Source of the DNA: Cervus elaphus
Taxonomy: Eukaryota; Chordata; Mammalia; Artiodactyla; Cervidae
Length of the DNA stretch: 64,000 nt
NCBI RefSeq assembly: GCF_910594005.1
Contig: NC_057815.1
Span: 82,259,552 to 82,323,551 of the forward strand
Direction: 5' to 3'
The notes under the pieces were generated by a model. It had not been told where the DNA came from. It ran no database searches and saw only the letters and a program-made list of their open reading frames with translations. The position numbers and the translations under genes were made by a program. Numbering within the stretch: the stretch's first letter is position 1; each line of letters opens with the position of its first letter. Positions 1 to 10,969 of the stretch are shown here, piece by piece.

Positions 1-21
1 TGGCTTGGAGAATTTTGAGAA

Positions 22-312
22 CTACTTTACTAGTGTGTGAGATGAGTGCAATTGTGCGGTGGTTTGTACATTCTTTGGCATTGACTTTCTTTGGGATTGG
101 AATGAAAACTGATCGTTTCCAATCCTGTGGCCGCTACTGAGTTTTCCAAATTGCTGGCATGTTGAGTGCAGCACTTTAACCACATCAACTTTTTGGATTT
201 GAAATAGCTCAGCTGGAATTCCATCACCTCCACTAGCTTTGTTCCTAGTGATGCTTCCTAAGGCACACTTGACCTTAGATTCCAGGATGTTTGGCTCTAG
301 TTGAGTGATCAT
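22..312 (-). pseudogene. BovB reverse transcriptase, N-terminal fragment
   Basis: A 96-codon frame matches the start of the BovB RT domain: the LEPNILE block, then NKASGGDGIPAEL, then a degraded stretch where the frame shifts after the CQQ block. The rest of the polymerase, including the YADD box, would lie beyond base 1, outside the window. The reading frame is broken in this copy. Confidence 0.85.
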
Positions 313-1160
313 ACCATCATGGTTATCTGGGTCATTAAACTCTTTTTTGTATAGTCCTGTGATTTCTTGTCTTGTTAATATCTTCTGTTTCTGTTAGGTA
401 CATGTCATTTCTGTCCTTTATTGTGCCCATCTTTGCATGAAGTGTTCCCTTGGTACCTCTACTTTTCTAGAAGAGATCCCTAGTGTTTTCCATTCTGTTG
501 TTTTCCTCTATTTCTTTGCATTAATCACTGAGGAAGGCTTTCTTATCTCTCCTTGCTCTTCTTTGGAACTCTGCATTTAGATGGGTATATCTTTGCTTTT
601 CTCCTTTGCCTTTTGCTCCTCTTCTTTACTCAGCTGTTTGTAAGGCCTCCTAAGACAACCATTTTGCCTTTTTGCATTTCTTTTTCTTGAAGATGATCTT
701 GATCACTGCCTCCAGTTCAGTGTTACAAACCTCCATCCTTAGTTCTTCAGAAACTCTATCAGATCTAATCCCTTGAATCTATTTGTCACTTCCACTGTAT
801 AATCTTAACAGATTTGATTTAGATCATACCTGAATGGTCTAGTTCTTTACCCTACTTTCTTCAACATAAGTCTGAATTTTGCAGTAAGGAGTTCATGATC
901 TGAGCCATAGTCAACTCCCTGTCTTTTTTTTGCTGACTGTGTAGAGCTTCTCCATCTTCGGCTACAAAGAATATAATCAATCTGATTTTGGTATTGACCT
1001 TCTGGTGATGTCCATGTGTAGAGTTTTCTCTTATGTTGTTGGAAGAGAAGGTTTGCTATGACCAGTGTGTTCTCTTGACAAAATTCTCTTAACCTTTGCC
1101 CTGTTTCATTTTTTACTTCAAGTTCAAACTTACCTCTTTCTCTAGGTATATCTTGACTTC

Positions 1161-1571
1161 CTACTTTGGCATTTCAGTCCCCTCTGATGAAATGGACATC
1201 TTTTTTTTTTTTTTTGGTGTTCGTTCTATAAAGTCTTGTAGGTCTTCACAGAACCTTTCAAGTTCAGGCTCTTCAGCATTACGGATTGGGGCATAGGCTT
1301 GAATTGATGTGATATTGAATGGTTTGGCTTGGAAACAAACAGAGATCATTTTATCGTTGATGAGATTGGGCCCAAGTCCTGCATTTCAGACTCTTTCATT
1401 GACTATCAGGGCTACTCGGTTTCTTCTAAGGGTTTCCTGCCCACGGTAGGTAAACCGTTCACGTGAGTTAAAGTTGCTCATTCCAGTCCATTTTAGTTCA
1501 CTGATTCCTAAAATGTCAGTGTTCACTCTTGTCATCTCCAGTTTGACCACTTCGAATTTACCTTGATTCAT
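1161..1571 (-). pseudogene. BovB apurinic-type endonuclease fragment
   Basis: Two overlapping-frame pieces (1386-1571, then 1161-1349) give the N-terminal half of the RTE endonuclease. This enzyme nicks genomic DNA to prime reverse transcription. The catalytic Glu in ISELKW is present. A frameshift separates the pieces and a lysine run (from a poly-T tract at 1200-1215) replaces normal sequence before the metal-binding GDWN region. Non-functional remnant. Confidence 0.85.
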
Positions 1572-1799
1572 GGACCTAACATTCCAGGTTCCTATGCAGT
1601 ATTGTTCTTACAGCATCAGACTTTCCTTCCATCACCAGGCACATCCACGACTGGGCATTGTTTTTGATTTGGCTCTGTCTCTTCATTCTTTCTGGAGTTA
1701 TGTCTCCACTCTTCTCCAGTAGCATATTAGGCACCTGCTGAACTTGGGAGTTCATCTTTCAGTGTCTGCTTACACCTTTGTCAGTGGGGTGACCTGGAA

Positions 1800-2735
1800 A
1801 AGAACCTGTGTATTCCTATGCCATCCTCATTCCTGGAAATAGTTGCTTGCTATTATATAGTTCCAGAAACAAGGAAAGGCCACTTATGTGTTTATTCTGC
1901 TCCAATAAGATCATATAGCCCCTATCATGCCTTTCTCTGTTGGCAATTTTTAAATTGCTGAAAGAAAACTAAAAATGTGTATATTTATAAGCTCCAATAA
2001 ATTTGTCTCCAAAAAGATTCTTTAAAACTACTCTTTAAAAATTATACTTCTTCACAAAAATCTTTAATGGTTCCTTCTTTATATAGCTTAAAATCTTTAG
2101 CTTTAAGGCAGGCTTTAAAAAAATCTGATCTTAAAAAAAATAAAAAATCTGATCTTAATTTCTGACTACCATTCTTCTCAGCATGAAGTATTCATTTGTA
2201 ATCTTTGATTCTGAATTTTCTGGAATGTGCCCTTGCTCCTGTTGTCTTCTCTTCTCTGGATTTTTCCAAGTCAGACATTCTTGGGGTTTCCTCTCACTCA
2301 ACTGTTTCCTCCCAGTACACCAAGATTTGCACCATGTGTTCTCTGACTCCTGTTATGGGCTTTCTGCCCTATTATCACATATCTTCATACAACTAATATA
2401 CAGTGGTTAAGCTGGCGTTAAACTTGCCTTTCATTCATGGTCCTTTTTGACTCTTTCACAGTCCAGATGTGTGTGGCTCACTGAGGGATACTGATGCTCA
2501 GTCTAGGCTCTGCATCCAGAACGGACCAATCAGGTACTGATGCTCATGTAGTTTGTGCAGAGCTATGGAAGCATGTGCTTTCTGACTTACTCGTTCTGAC
2601 ACATTGTCACCTTCTTGAAATTTGTATTAATGCATGGATACTCTCCCTATATGGAGTCTGGCTCTGTGATGGCAAGCACCTTATCTTGCACTTCTTACAA
2701 ATAAATTTCTCCAATTCCTGTGACACTTTTGCATG
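1800..2735. other. no gene seen; unassigned AT-rich DNA
   Basis: Old single-copy-looking sequence. Short frames at 2183-2410 and 2494-2751 show no domain, no convincing splice context, and the second runs into a SINE. No repeat family recognised with confidence. Confidence 0.5.
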
Positions 2736-2736
2736 T

Positions 2737-2918
2737 GTGTGTGTTTGCTAAGTCACTTCAGTCATGTCTGACTCTTTGTGACCCAAGGATTGTAGCCTAC
2801 CAGGCTCCTCTGTCCATGGAATTCTCCAGGCAAGAATGCTGGAGGGAGTTGCCATTTCCTTCTTCAAGGGATCTTCCTGACCCAGGGATAGAACCCGTGT
2901 CTCTTAGGTCTTCTGCTT
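2737..2918 (-). mobile_element. Bov-tA SINE
   Basis: Reverse complement of the ruminant Bov-tA SINE: it opens with the 3' tail (AGTCACTTCAGTC, then GTCTGACTCTTTGTGACCC), passes through CCATGGAATTCTCCAGG and ends in the decayed tRNA-derived head. Several substitutions suggest an older copy. It abuts a (TG)n run on the left and an (AC)n/(AT)n tract on the right. Confidence 0.92.
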
Positions 2919-2967
2919 GTATGTACATGTACATACAATATATGTATATTGGCACTAGTGGTAATCA

Positions 2968-2993
2968 TACACACACACATGCACAAATACACG

Positions 2994-3036
<43 letters not shown>
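2968..3036. repeat. (AC)n microsatellite with AT end
   Basis: An interrupted CA tract, with an uninterrupted AC run at about 2996-3028 passing into ATATAT. It separates the Bov-tA on its left from the BovB fragment on its right and is likely length-variable. Confidence 0.95.
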
Positions 3037-3170
3037 TGAGAAACCTGTATGCAGGTCAGGAAGCAACAATTAGAACTGGACATGGAACAACAGACTGGTT
3101 CCAAGTAGGAAAAGGAGTACGTCAAGGCTGTATATTGTCACCCTACTTATTTAACTTATATTCATGAGAA
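3036..3170 (+). mobile_element. BovB reverse-transcriptase fragment
   Basis: About 135 bp of the BovB RT palm. Frames read NLYAGQEAT, then TDWFQVGKGVRQGC and ILSPYLFNLY, the block just upstream of the YADD box. Both ends are abrupt: a microsatellite on the left and an old L1 on the right. An isolated internal scrap with no 3' tail. Confidence 0.9.
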
Positions 3171-3174
3171 ATGC

Positions 3175-3515
3175 TTGAGTTCTGTATGAGGTGTTTATAT
3201 ATTTTAAATATTAACAATTGGTCATGTCATTTGCAAATATTAGAAATGTCCCCTTCTATATGTTGTCTTTTCATTTTGCTGATGGTTTCCTTTGCTGTGC
3301 AAAAGCTTTTAAGTTTAATTAAGTCCCCTTTGTTCATCTTTGCTTTGTCTTAAGAAACAGGTCCAAAAAGTACTGCTACAATATGTCAGTGTCCTGTCTA
3401 TATTTTCTTCTAAGAGGTTTATGATTTTTACTCTTACATTTAGGTCTTTAATAATCTACCTTGAGTTTATTTCTGTATATGTTGTGAGAAAATATTCTAA
3501 TTTCATTTTATTTTT
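3175..3515 (-). mobile_element. ancient L1 ORF2 3' region, inverted half
   Basis: Reverse complement of the L1 ORF2 C-terminal coding region; the segment around 3290-3330 corresponds to the conserved KLKSFC(T)AKET block. It joins at about 3515 to L1 sequence in the opposite orientation (3516 onward). An inverted 5' part followed by a 3' part in forward orientation is the pattern produced by twin priming. Confidence 0.8.
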
Positions 3516-3665
3516 CGTTCTTGTGTATCTATCTGAAGAAAATGAAAAGCCTAATTTAGAAAGATATATGCACCCTGGTGTTTGAAGCAACATTAGGTAT
3601 AGCAGCCATGGTATGGAAGCAAATTAATTGTCCATCAACAGATGAACAGATAAAGAAGATGTTTT
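3516..3665 (+). mobile_element. ancient L1 ORF2 3' end, forward half (first part)
   Basis: Forward L1 sequence resuming some 350 bp further along the element than the inverted half. It includes the block translating around HPGV, then a decayed equivalent of the family's NCPSTDEW block. It stops in an (AT)n/(GA)n microsatellite at 3671; the same L1 resumes at about 4021. Confidence 0.8.
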
Positions 3666-3670
3666 ATAAA

Positions 3671-3719
3671 CATATATATATATATATATATATATACAGA
3701 GAGAGAGAGAGAGAGAGAG
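3671..3719. repeat. (AT)n then (GA)n compound microsatellite
   Basis: About 25 bp of AT repeats followed by about 23 bp of GA repeats, at the left edge of the BovB tail piece inserted in the old L1. Confidence 0.95.
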
Positions 3720-3937
3720 TCCGAGTCCCTGATGTCCCTGATGCTGGAAAGATTGAGGGCAGAAGGAGAAGAGGGCATCAGAGGATGAGATGGCTGGATG
3801 GCATCACCGATGCAATGGACATGAACTTGCACAAACTTCAGTAGATGATGAAGGACAGGGTGGCCTGACATGCTGTAGACCATGGGGTCACAAGAGTCAG
3901 ACATGACTGGGTGACTGAACAATGACAGCAACAATAT
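3720..3937 (+). mobile_element. BovB 3' end inserted in old L1
   Basis: Forward BovB 3' end: the C-terminal coding block RMRWLDGITDAMDM is readable, followed by the tail GTCAGACATGACTGGGTGACTGAAC and a short A-rich end (ACAATGACAGCAACAA). 5'-truncated to about 220 bp. It interrupts the L1 whose pieces flank it. Confidence 0.9.
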
Positions 3938-3951
3938 CAGACACATATACA

Positions 3952-3983
<32 letters not shown>

Positions 3984-4020
3984 TATAGACATATATGTAT
4001 GTTTGTATACACATACACAC
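3938..4020. repeat. (AC)n microsatellite
   Basis: An imperfect AC tract, cleanest at about 3950-3983, directly after the BovB tail. A microsatellite seeded at the 3' tail of a retroposon is common. Confidence 0.93.
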
Positions 4021-4614
4021 AATTGAATATCACATGGCCATAAAAAGAATGAAATTCTGCCATTGACAGCAGCATGAATTGACCAAGAGGGTATTTGCTC
4101 AGTGAAGTATGTCAGACAGAGAAAGGTAAATACTGTATATTATCACTTATATGTGGAATCTTAAAATACATGAACGAATGTAACAAAACAGCAATAGACC
4201 CACAGATACATATAAGAAACTAATGGTTACTGGAGGGAAGAAGGAAGGAGGGAGTGTTAAGATAGGAATGGGAGATTAAGAGGTACAAACTTCTACATGT
4301 GAAATATGTAAGTTGCAATGTATATTGTATAACACAGGGAATACAGTTAGTATTTTAAAATAACTTTAAATGGTGTGCAATCTATAAAAATACTGAATCA
4401 CTATATTGTACACTTGAAACTAATATTATATTGTAAATCAACTGTGAAAGTGAAGTCAAAGTGAAAGTCACTCAGTTGTGTCCGACTCTTTGCGACCCCA
4501 TGGACTATATAGTCCATGGAATTCTCCAGGCCAGAATACTGGAGTGGGTAGCCTTTCCCTTCTCCAGGGAAATCAACTGTACTTCAATAAAAAATAAAAT
4601 TAAAAGAGTTGTCA
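4021..4614 (+). mobile_element. ancient L1 3' end and 3' UTR, interrupted by a Bov-tA
   Basis: Forward continuation of the L1 seen at 3516-3665. It covers the last codons (HMAIKRMKFC-like), the old 3' UTR with its purine-rich stretch, and an A-rich end near 4585-4614. A Bov-tA sits inside at 4445-4569. Confidence 0.82.
4445..4569 (-). mobile_element. Bov-tA SINE with target-site duplication
   Basis: Truncated minus-strand Bov-tA (125 bp, tRNA-derived head missing). It is flanked by a perfect 10-bp duplication AAATCAACTG at 4435-4444 and 4570-4579, so the insertion edges are certain. It landed in the 3' UTR of the older L1 and postdates it. Confidence 0.95.
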
Positions 4615-5817
4615 TTAAGATTGAATAATAGTGTATGTTGTCACCTAGAATATCTATTTCAAGCACACTTTGATTCTTTATTTAGAACTTAGTTTTATAA
4701 TCTGTAAAATAGTCATAATATGCACAGCACAGCTATATCAGAGAGAAAAATAAAATAATGCATATAATGTCTTTGGAAGGTTAAAATGTAGTTGTTCTAG
4801 TAAAATTTAACTCATTCTTCCCATATAGCAAAGTCTTAAGTGATTATTATATCACAATCAAAGATAGCTATTAAAAGTAAATTAGTCTGATTGTAAAGTC
4901 TCCTTTTGAAAGTCCAGGGAAATGTTTTTAGATTACAAAGATCTACATACAGTTGTTAATTGAAACTTTCCAGTAAAGATATTATTTTACATTTCTGTAA
5001 AGTAAATACCTAACAGGATAATATTAAGCCTAAGATGCCACCAAAATACACACATATAAAATAGTGAAAATAAGTAATTCTTTCCATATGCCTTTTTAAA
5101 TTATATTCATGGAATACTCACAGAATAAATGAATTAACATATTTATCAGCTAAAATAGTATTTGGAGCATGGCTGTTATAAGATGTCAATTCTGGTTGTC
5201 AAATCATTGCATAATAAATTTCATCCTCCTAATTTTGTGACTTTTCACTTCTTCTTCTGGAGTACTTACTCTCACATCTCATAAATGAGAAATTTTGTTA
5301 GGTTTATAATGATAGAAATGTTTATTTTAGTATTATCCTGGCCAAAAAAAATCAGTGTGTTCCTAGAACAAGAATCTTAATGTCAGAAGGAAAATTTGAA
5401 TTCTTTTTTGTCTAATTCCTTTATTTTACAGTTGATAAAAATTAAAATTCAGGTAGATTTAATATTAAGGTCTTGCAGGTAGCAGATTTTGCCTTAGTCT
5501 TTTCATTGTTTATTTCCTCCCTTAATAGTATCTGAGAAAATTTAAAAAGCCATTAAAACATAAAAAGCAAGATATTGCAACAGCAAAAATTACTATAAGA
5601 TTACTGTACTAACTCAATTACTATAAGATTAATAGAAACCCATTAGAGGGAGTTTCCTTAAGTGAGTAAATTACTTTACAGAATGTATGTTGACATGAAA
5701 TAAATTTCTGTTATTTGTGCAAGTATTTATAACTGTGTATTTTATGGTCAACCTAGATACCGGCAGGGTCTTAATCAGATAGTGATGATCTGGCTCATTT
5801 AGAGCCAATAGAAGAAA
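4615..5817. other. no gene seen; AT-rich DNA
   Basis: About 1.2 kb of AT-rich sequence with no open frame worth reporting and no repeat I can name. Confidence 0.5.
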
Positions 5818-5818
5818 T

Positions 5819-5846
5819 ACACACACACACACACACACACACACAC
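5819..5846. repeat. (AC)n microsatellite
   Basis: About 14 uninterrupted AC units immediately left of a CpG-richer segment. Good candidate polymorphic marker. Confidence 0.95.
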
Positions 5847-6065
5847 CGGCACGTGCATCTGACCCATCACACGTTGGAATGCTCTAGAACATGGAGAAAA
5901 TAAAAATACACGTGGTAATATCTGTGTGAATCCTATCCAGATGTCGATTGTAATTGTTTTATCCATAAATAAGAATGATCTTAATGCCTTCCGAGTGTGT
6001 GTAAAGATACGTAGGAAGTCGCTTGCCTTCAGAAGTGACTGACTGAGAACCCCAAATTGAAGCAT

Positions 6066-6200
6066 GGATGTTTCCCGCTCGCCGCTTTCCCCGCGGAACT
6101 CACTCCGTCTGTGAGTAGGTGAGCGCAGGCTCCCACCCCCGCTGCCGCAGAAACACTCCTCCGTTGTCTTCGGCTCTGCTGGATTTTGCCAGCTCCTTCT
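6066..6200. promoter_or_regulatory. CpG-dense patch, possible small promoter or enhancer
   Basis: Eleven CpG dinucleotides occur in roughly 120 bp (6075-6180), in a window where CpG is otherwise rare outside young repeats. The patch includes a CCGCGG site and CTGTGAGTAGGTGAGCGC, which holds overlapping splice-donor-like GTGAGT/GGTGAG words. No retroelement recognised here. CpG density unusual for its surroundings suggests a germline-unmethylated element, but promoter function is inference. Confidence 0.35.
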
Positions 6201-6274
6201 CCTGTGTTCCGGTTCCCTTAGGGTCTTGCATACCTACCCTATTTCAAGCTGTTTCCTGTATCTCCCATTAAATT

Positions 6275-9160
6275 TACTTTGGCAGCAGCTGTATTTCCAC
6301 TTCAGCTTATCCCCATAAAAGTTCATTCTGGTTTATAATACAGAAGAAAAGATTAAATAGATATTGGGTTGTTTTTAAAATGCATGAGAGGACTTGCCAA
6401 TTTTGCTCAAGGCAAAGTTTCTAGCAACAAATCCAAAACCACAGCCGAGAACTAGTCTGAAGAGGAAACAGCTGCTGCTGCCAGCAGGCTGAGGAACTTC
6501 CAAACTTAGATTGGCTCTCTAATGGGAGCAGTGGTACTCAATGAAAGTGTTCACACTTTATGTTATTTACTATTATTTTCAATTTTCTGTAACTTAAAAT
6601 ATGTGTTCTCCAAAATATTTTTAAAATAGAGAAAATTGCAGACACTAATGTAACACCCCATCACCAATCTATTCAACTTTACCATAATCTAATAGTTTGC
6701 TATTTTTTAAAAGAAATAAAACATGAAAAGTATTGTTAAATTCCTTCTTCGAGCTTAACTGGCCATTTATTTCTCATTCTTTATTTCTCCTTATTAATAT
6801 TCATATACATTGTTATATTATTGTACTTTTATTGCATATGTATGTGTCCCTGATGTTACTTATTTTCTTAGTTCTTTGTTTGTTTGCTTGTTTTTCTAAA
6901 TTTTCTAGTAATTGTCATTAGATACTTCTCAGTATGGTCATACATCCTTTCCTCTGAAAATCTGAGTATAGTTACTGCTGATTCTTTCAACATGGCTGGA
7001 ATGGAATACATATATTTCCTGTGTATCTGAATCTCAGGCTTACAATTCCAGGTCTGAACTTGGTACAGCTGATTGGTTAAGTCATTTGAGTGTGCCTGTT
7101 TTAGGTGCAGGAGAAGTTGGTAAAATAGATGTCCAGCTTTACATCTGTTGTGAGAGGGATACTCTGTTTTAAGTGAATGGGATTTCCACAGTATTGGAAG
7201 GGGCATCAGTTTCTGAGTGGCTAAAATAATTGTGAATGGCCACTACATTCTGATACTGGCTTATTTTTAGGAAAGCTCTTGTCCTTCATAATCAATTGCA
7301 TTCATTCATCAAAATTCACACATAGAAGCAGCATAGCTAAGTGAAAAGAAATTGGGAAATAAAGTTTTAATCCCATCTCCAATATTTATAGAATGGGAAT
7401 TGATCTAGATGATTGAATGTCATGAATGTGAAAATCAATATCAAGTTTTAATTTTCACTTAGAAAGTCACTAGTTAGATACTTTTTTTTGAATTATCAGT
7501 ATTTTACAAGCTTTCATTTGATGGTTATGCTTTGAAAAATTAAGCCAAAGTCTTATTAGAATATTTCAAAATAGTGAATTTCTGTCATTTAATCTTTACC
7601 TATACAAGGGGAAAATGTATGGACAAAATGAAAGATATAGTGAAGAGGTGGAAAAAAAAAAGGTTATTGTCTTTGTATTCAAACTGAGTTTTGAAAGTTC
7701 TGAATGGAGTTATATTAGATTCCATCCATAATGTACCCATCTATATTTTTAATACATCACTTGTCTCAAATTCCTCAAGAGAGCATTTTGGCTCCATGTT
7801 TACCTGTGCATTTATTAAAATGTGTAGTATTAATAGAATTAATATTGATAGAAAGTAACAAAAAATAAAGATGTGTTGATTTACTTCAAGTTACCTATTG
7901 CTTATTTAAGAGTTAGAAGTCTGATTAGGATTTTTAATTTATATATTGGGTATTGGATTGAAACAGTTGACTACAGGAAGAAATTATAGTTAAGACATTG
8001 GTGAAGAAGTAATTCATGCACATACCCTTTTGCTTTAAAAGAACATAGCATGCTTTACAAGATGAAGTGAGTCCATTTTTTATGAGTATACCTCAAACTG
8101 AATTTTTAGGAAGAAAATGTGTTAATCACTAACAGAAACTGCAGAAATAAGTTATTAGCTTGTAGAGTGTGTTCATCCAGTTAGCCAACAAATATTTTGG
8201 ACTTTATATGCTGTGGAAAATGCATGCATTATACTCTGCTTGATCTACTATAATATTACACTCAAAAGCATAATATATGATACCAGTTTGACTATCTTAG
8301 GGAACATTTTGAACAGGTACTCCTTTTTTTGCAAAATAGAAATTCTATTAATTTTAATTCTTTAGAAAATAGAGGTGTCCATAATAACCCATTATAAGTT
8401 TGATGTTCATGTATATTCAATTTTGGAGGAAGTGTTCCATAAATAGATAATATTTCATACATGTAAGATACCAGTTCAGATTGAAAATCAGCATGGTGCA
8501 GTGATATTTTGTCAAATTCTAAGGTAATGATGGCCATGTATTGTAAATGAAGGACAACTGCTAAAAAGTGATTGCTTTGTGAGGGGAAAGATCTTTGAAA
8601 AAAATACTTGCATTCACTCAAGTCTGTCATAGTATTACAGAAGTGGTGCAGTTTGTATTGACAGCATCTGTTCTTTGTCTTGGTCTAGAGGGTGTCAAAC
8701 CCAGGTATAAATTAAAAAATGCAAATTTTATTGCTCCTTTTCAAAGCTAAATTTTTACATGATATCTCAAACCAGGAATAAATTCTACAGATTTATACTT
8801 TCTTCCCCTTCATCTGATCATTAATCCTCTTTATTCATGGAAAACATGCTTGACTCTCTCTATAGGTATACTTTTAATTTCAATTTTATTAAAGTACTGA
8901 ACAGAGGTACATTTGTAATTCTAAAAGTGATGATGATGATGGCAGTGATCGTAATGATGATTAAAAAAAAAAGATTTTGAGGAAAATGATTAGAATAATG
9001 ATGCTGTTTCTGATAGCACTTCCAAGTTCTTTCTTGTGTCTGCACTGTTTGGAGAGAGGCTAAAAACATTAGTATTATCAGACGGTGTGGTGAATTAGCA
9101 TATCAGGAAGAAGACACTCTCATAAATATACTTTATATCCATTTTTATGATTTTCACTGG
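6275..9160. other. no gene seen; AT-rich DNA
   Basis: Nearly 3 kb with no recognised young repeat. Small frames at 6868-7206 and 8292-8630 (minus, about 112 codons each) have no recognisable domain and biased AT-driven composition. A short GAT-rich run lies near 8928-8960. Confidence 0.45.
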
Positions 9161-9179
9161 CATCATTAATTTCTCTGCA

Positions 9180-9690
9180 CATAGTTTGATTTATTCATTC
9201 ATCCACTCAGTGCACACTTTTCAGGCACAAATGAGCTGCTGGAATAACACAGAAAACAAACATATTCATAGCAGTTATCTTCATGGACCCTTGATCTAGT
9301 GTAGTATATAGAGCTTAGTTCTGTACTGAGAAGGTGCCTGTGTGTCAGATGCTGTGAGTGAAAGCAATACGATGCCTTAAAGCTTGTAAAAGAAGATTTT
9401 GATAGAAATGTGAACAAGGAATTAAGTGAAGTGTAGAAGTTAAGAGAGGAGCAAAAAAAGTATTCCAGGCCCAGAGGTCAGAGAAAGCATGATGTGAATA
9501 TTAGCAATTGAAAGTTAGTAGTTTGAATTAGAGAAAGTAAGGGGGTAGTGGTTCTATCAATAGTTATAGCTAGAAAAGTAGGTAGAACCACACCAAGCAG
9601 AGCCCTGTTGTCTTACATTACGGGAAAGAGGAAATGATCAACTAGTGCCCTGATAGGATTTGCATTTTGTGAAGGGGACTCTGGCTTGAT
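9180..9690. repeat. possible ancient mammalian interspersed repeat, family unassigned
   Basis: Decayed sequence with phrases common to an old mammal-wide repeat: a CATTCATCCACTCAGTGCAC-like start, a middle mentioning ATTCCAGGCCCAGAGG, and an end resembling GGGGACTCTGGCTTG. A weaker stretch of similar character lies at 33540-33850. I cannot name the family with confidence. Confidence 0.3.
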
Positions 9691-9997
9691 TACTCTCTGA
9701 AGAATTAGTTGGAAGTGGACAAACTTATTCTATGAGAAGTTACAGAATTATTATTATTATTTTTTAAACCTGGGATTTGGCATGGCCATGTACTCTCTTT
9801 TAACAAGAAAAAAATTAAAGTCAGAGAGAGAAAATAACTTTTATAATTAATGTCAGAACTTGATTTAAAACAAACCAAACTGAGGTTATTAATTCCATAT
9901 AGGCCCTTTCCATGAGACTGAGGCATGTGCTGATTAAATACTCTAGCCAGACTTTCTTCGCTCTGCTCTTGGATCACCCGTGTCTCCTTTCACTCTG

Positions 9998-10210
9998 TAT
10001 GCTCAGTTGCTCAGTCGTGTCCTGCTCTTTGAGACCCCGTGAACTGAAGCCCATCAGTCTCATCTGTTCATGGAATGTTCCATCAAGAATGCTGGGGTGG
10101 GTTGCCATTTCCTCTTCCAGGTGATCTTCCGCACGCAAAGACTGAACCTGCATCTGTTGTGTCTCCTTCATTGCAGATGGATTCATTACTCACTGAACTG
10201 TCAGGAAAGC
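9998..10210 (-). mobile_element. Bov-tA SINE
   Basis: Full-length-like minus-strand Bov-tA: tail (GCTCAGTTGCTCAGTCGTGTCC), central body with GGTTGCCATTTCC, and a decayed tRNA head ending near CTGTCAGGAAAGC. Short indels mark it as moderately old. Frames read across it on either strand are SINE shadows. Confidence 0.92.
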
Positions 10211-10657
10211 ACCTTTTACTTTAATGTCCTTCTATACTTTCCTATTTTCCCTACCATCTCTTGCTTATCCTCTCCAGTGCTAAACAGAAACATTATCTTG
10301 CCATTCTGAACTATAAATAAATATGTGTCACCTTAAGGCTCTCATTGCACATTTCTATTGTGTGATAACTTATTCATAAGCATATTATTTTCTTAATAAA
10401 TTGCATGTTTTCTGAGGTAGAGGCAATGATTTAATCTGTTTACCTTCCACTATTTCTTATTTGATGCATGTAATAGGTGTATAAATAGAGATGAAACTTG
10501 AAAATTGTCAATATTCTTTATAAATGTATTACTATATATTGTATTACCGTATATTATGTAGTTCTGTCTAAAGTATTATGTTGCATCTAAATTAAGCATT
10601 TTGCCCTTAAGAAATAACAAAAAATAAACTAATAAAAAAACTAATACTAATAAATAA

Positions 10658-10682
10658 ACTAATAAAACTTAGTTTTATTAGT
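10658..10682. repeat. perfect 11-bp inverted repeat (hairpin)
   Basis: ACTAATAAAAC at 10658-10668 and its exact complement GTTTTATTAGT at 10672-10682 flank a 3-base loop. It terminates an A/T-rich stretch of repeated ACTAATAA words (10625-10668). Probably a local replication-slippage product. Confidence 0.85.
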
Positions 10683-10969
10683 GAAAAATGAACCTAATGC
10701 TAAGGTGTGTGTTTGTGCTAGTATTCATGGCCAAATCTAGAAGGCCTAGAAATAAAAGAGAAAAGATCAACGGATTCAGTAAGTCCCTTTTGGCATCAGA
10801 ACGATTTGTTGAGATGTCATATATTTTTTTGACCTTTTCATAATTTGAGAGAATTATAATATAGCCACAAAATCCAGTTATTCTAAAAGAGCAAATAAAT
10901 TTTGATTAAATAAATAATTTTTATAAATAAAATAAAAATATGAATGAATTAACACTGTGAACCTACTTA

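Larger units (their letters stand above)
1..1790 (-). mobile_element. BovB (RTE) LINE, 5' half, cut by the window edge
   Basis: On the minus strand this reads from near the BovB 5' end (about 1765-1790) through the endonuclease and linker into the start of the reverse transcriptase, then leaves the window at base 1. The frame at 1386-1571 carries the endonuclease motif LGISELKW with its catalytic Glu; 1161-1349 continues with the QAYAP block; 22-312 holds the pre-RT block with NKASGGDGIPAEL. The pieces are in different frames with stops between, so the copy is dead. It retains more of the endonuclease and linker than any other BovB copy here. The family is certain; the exact right boundary is not. 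Confidence 0.93.

Noticed and set aside
2183..2410. Cysteine-rich 75-codon open frame
   Set aside because: No domain, no start context, and no sign of codon bias. A frame this short is expected by chance.
2720..3073. 117-codon frame with a histidine/threonine-rich end
   Set aside because: It is a SINE read through into an AC microsatellite (THTHTH).
8292..8630. 112-codon minus-strand frame as a gene
   Set aside because: No recognised domain; open frame in AT-rich DNA without supporting signals.
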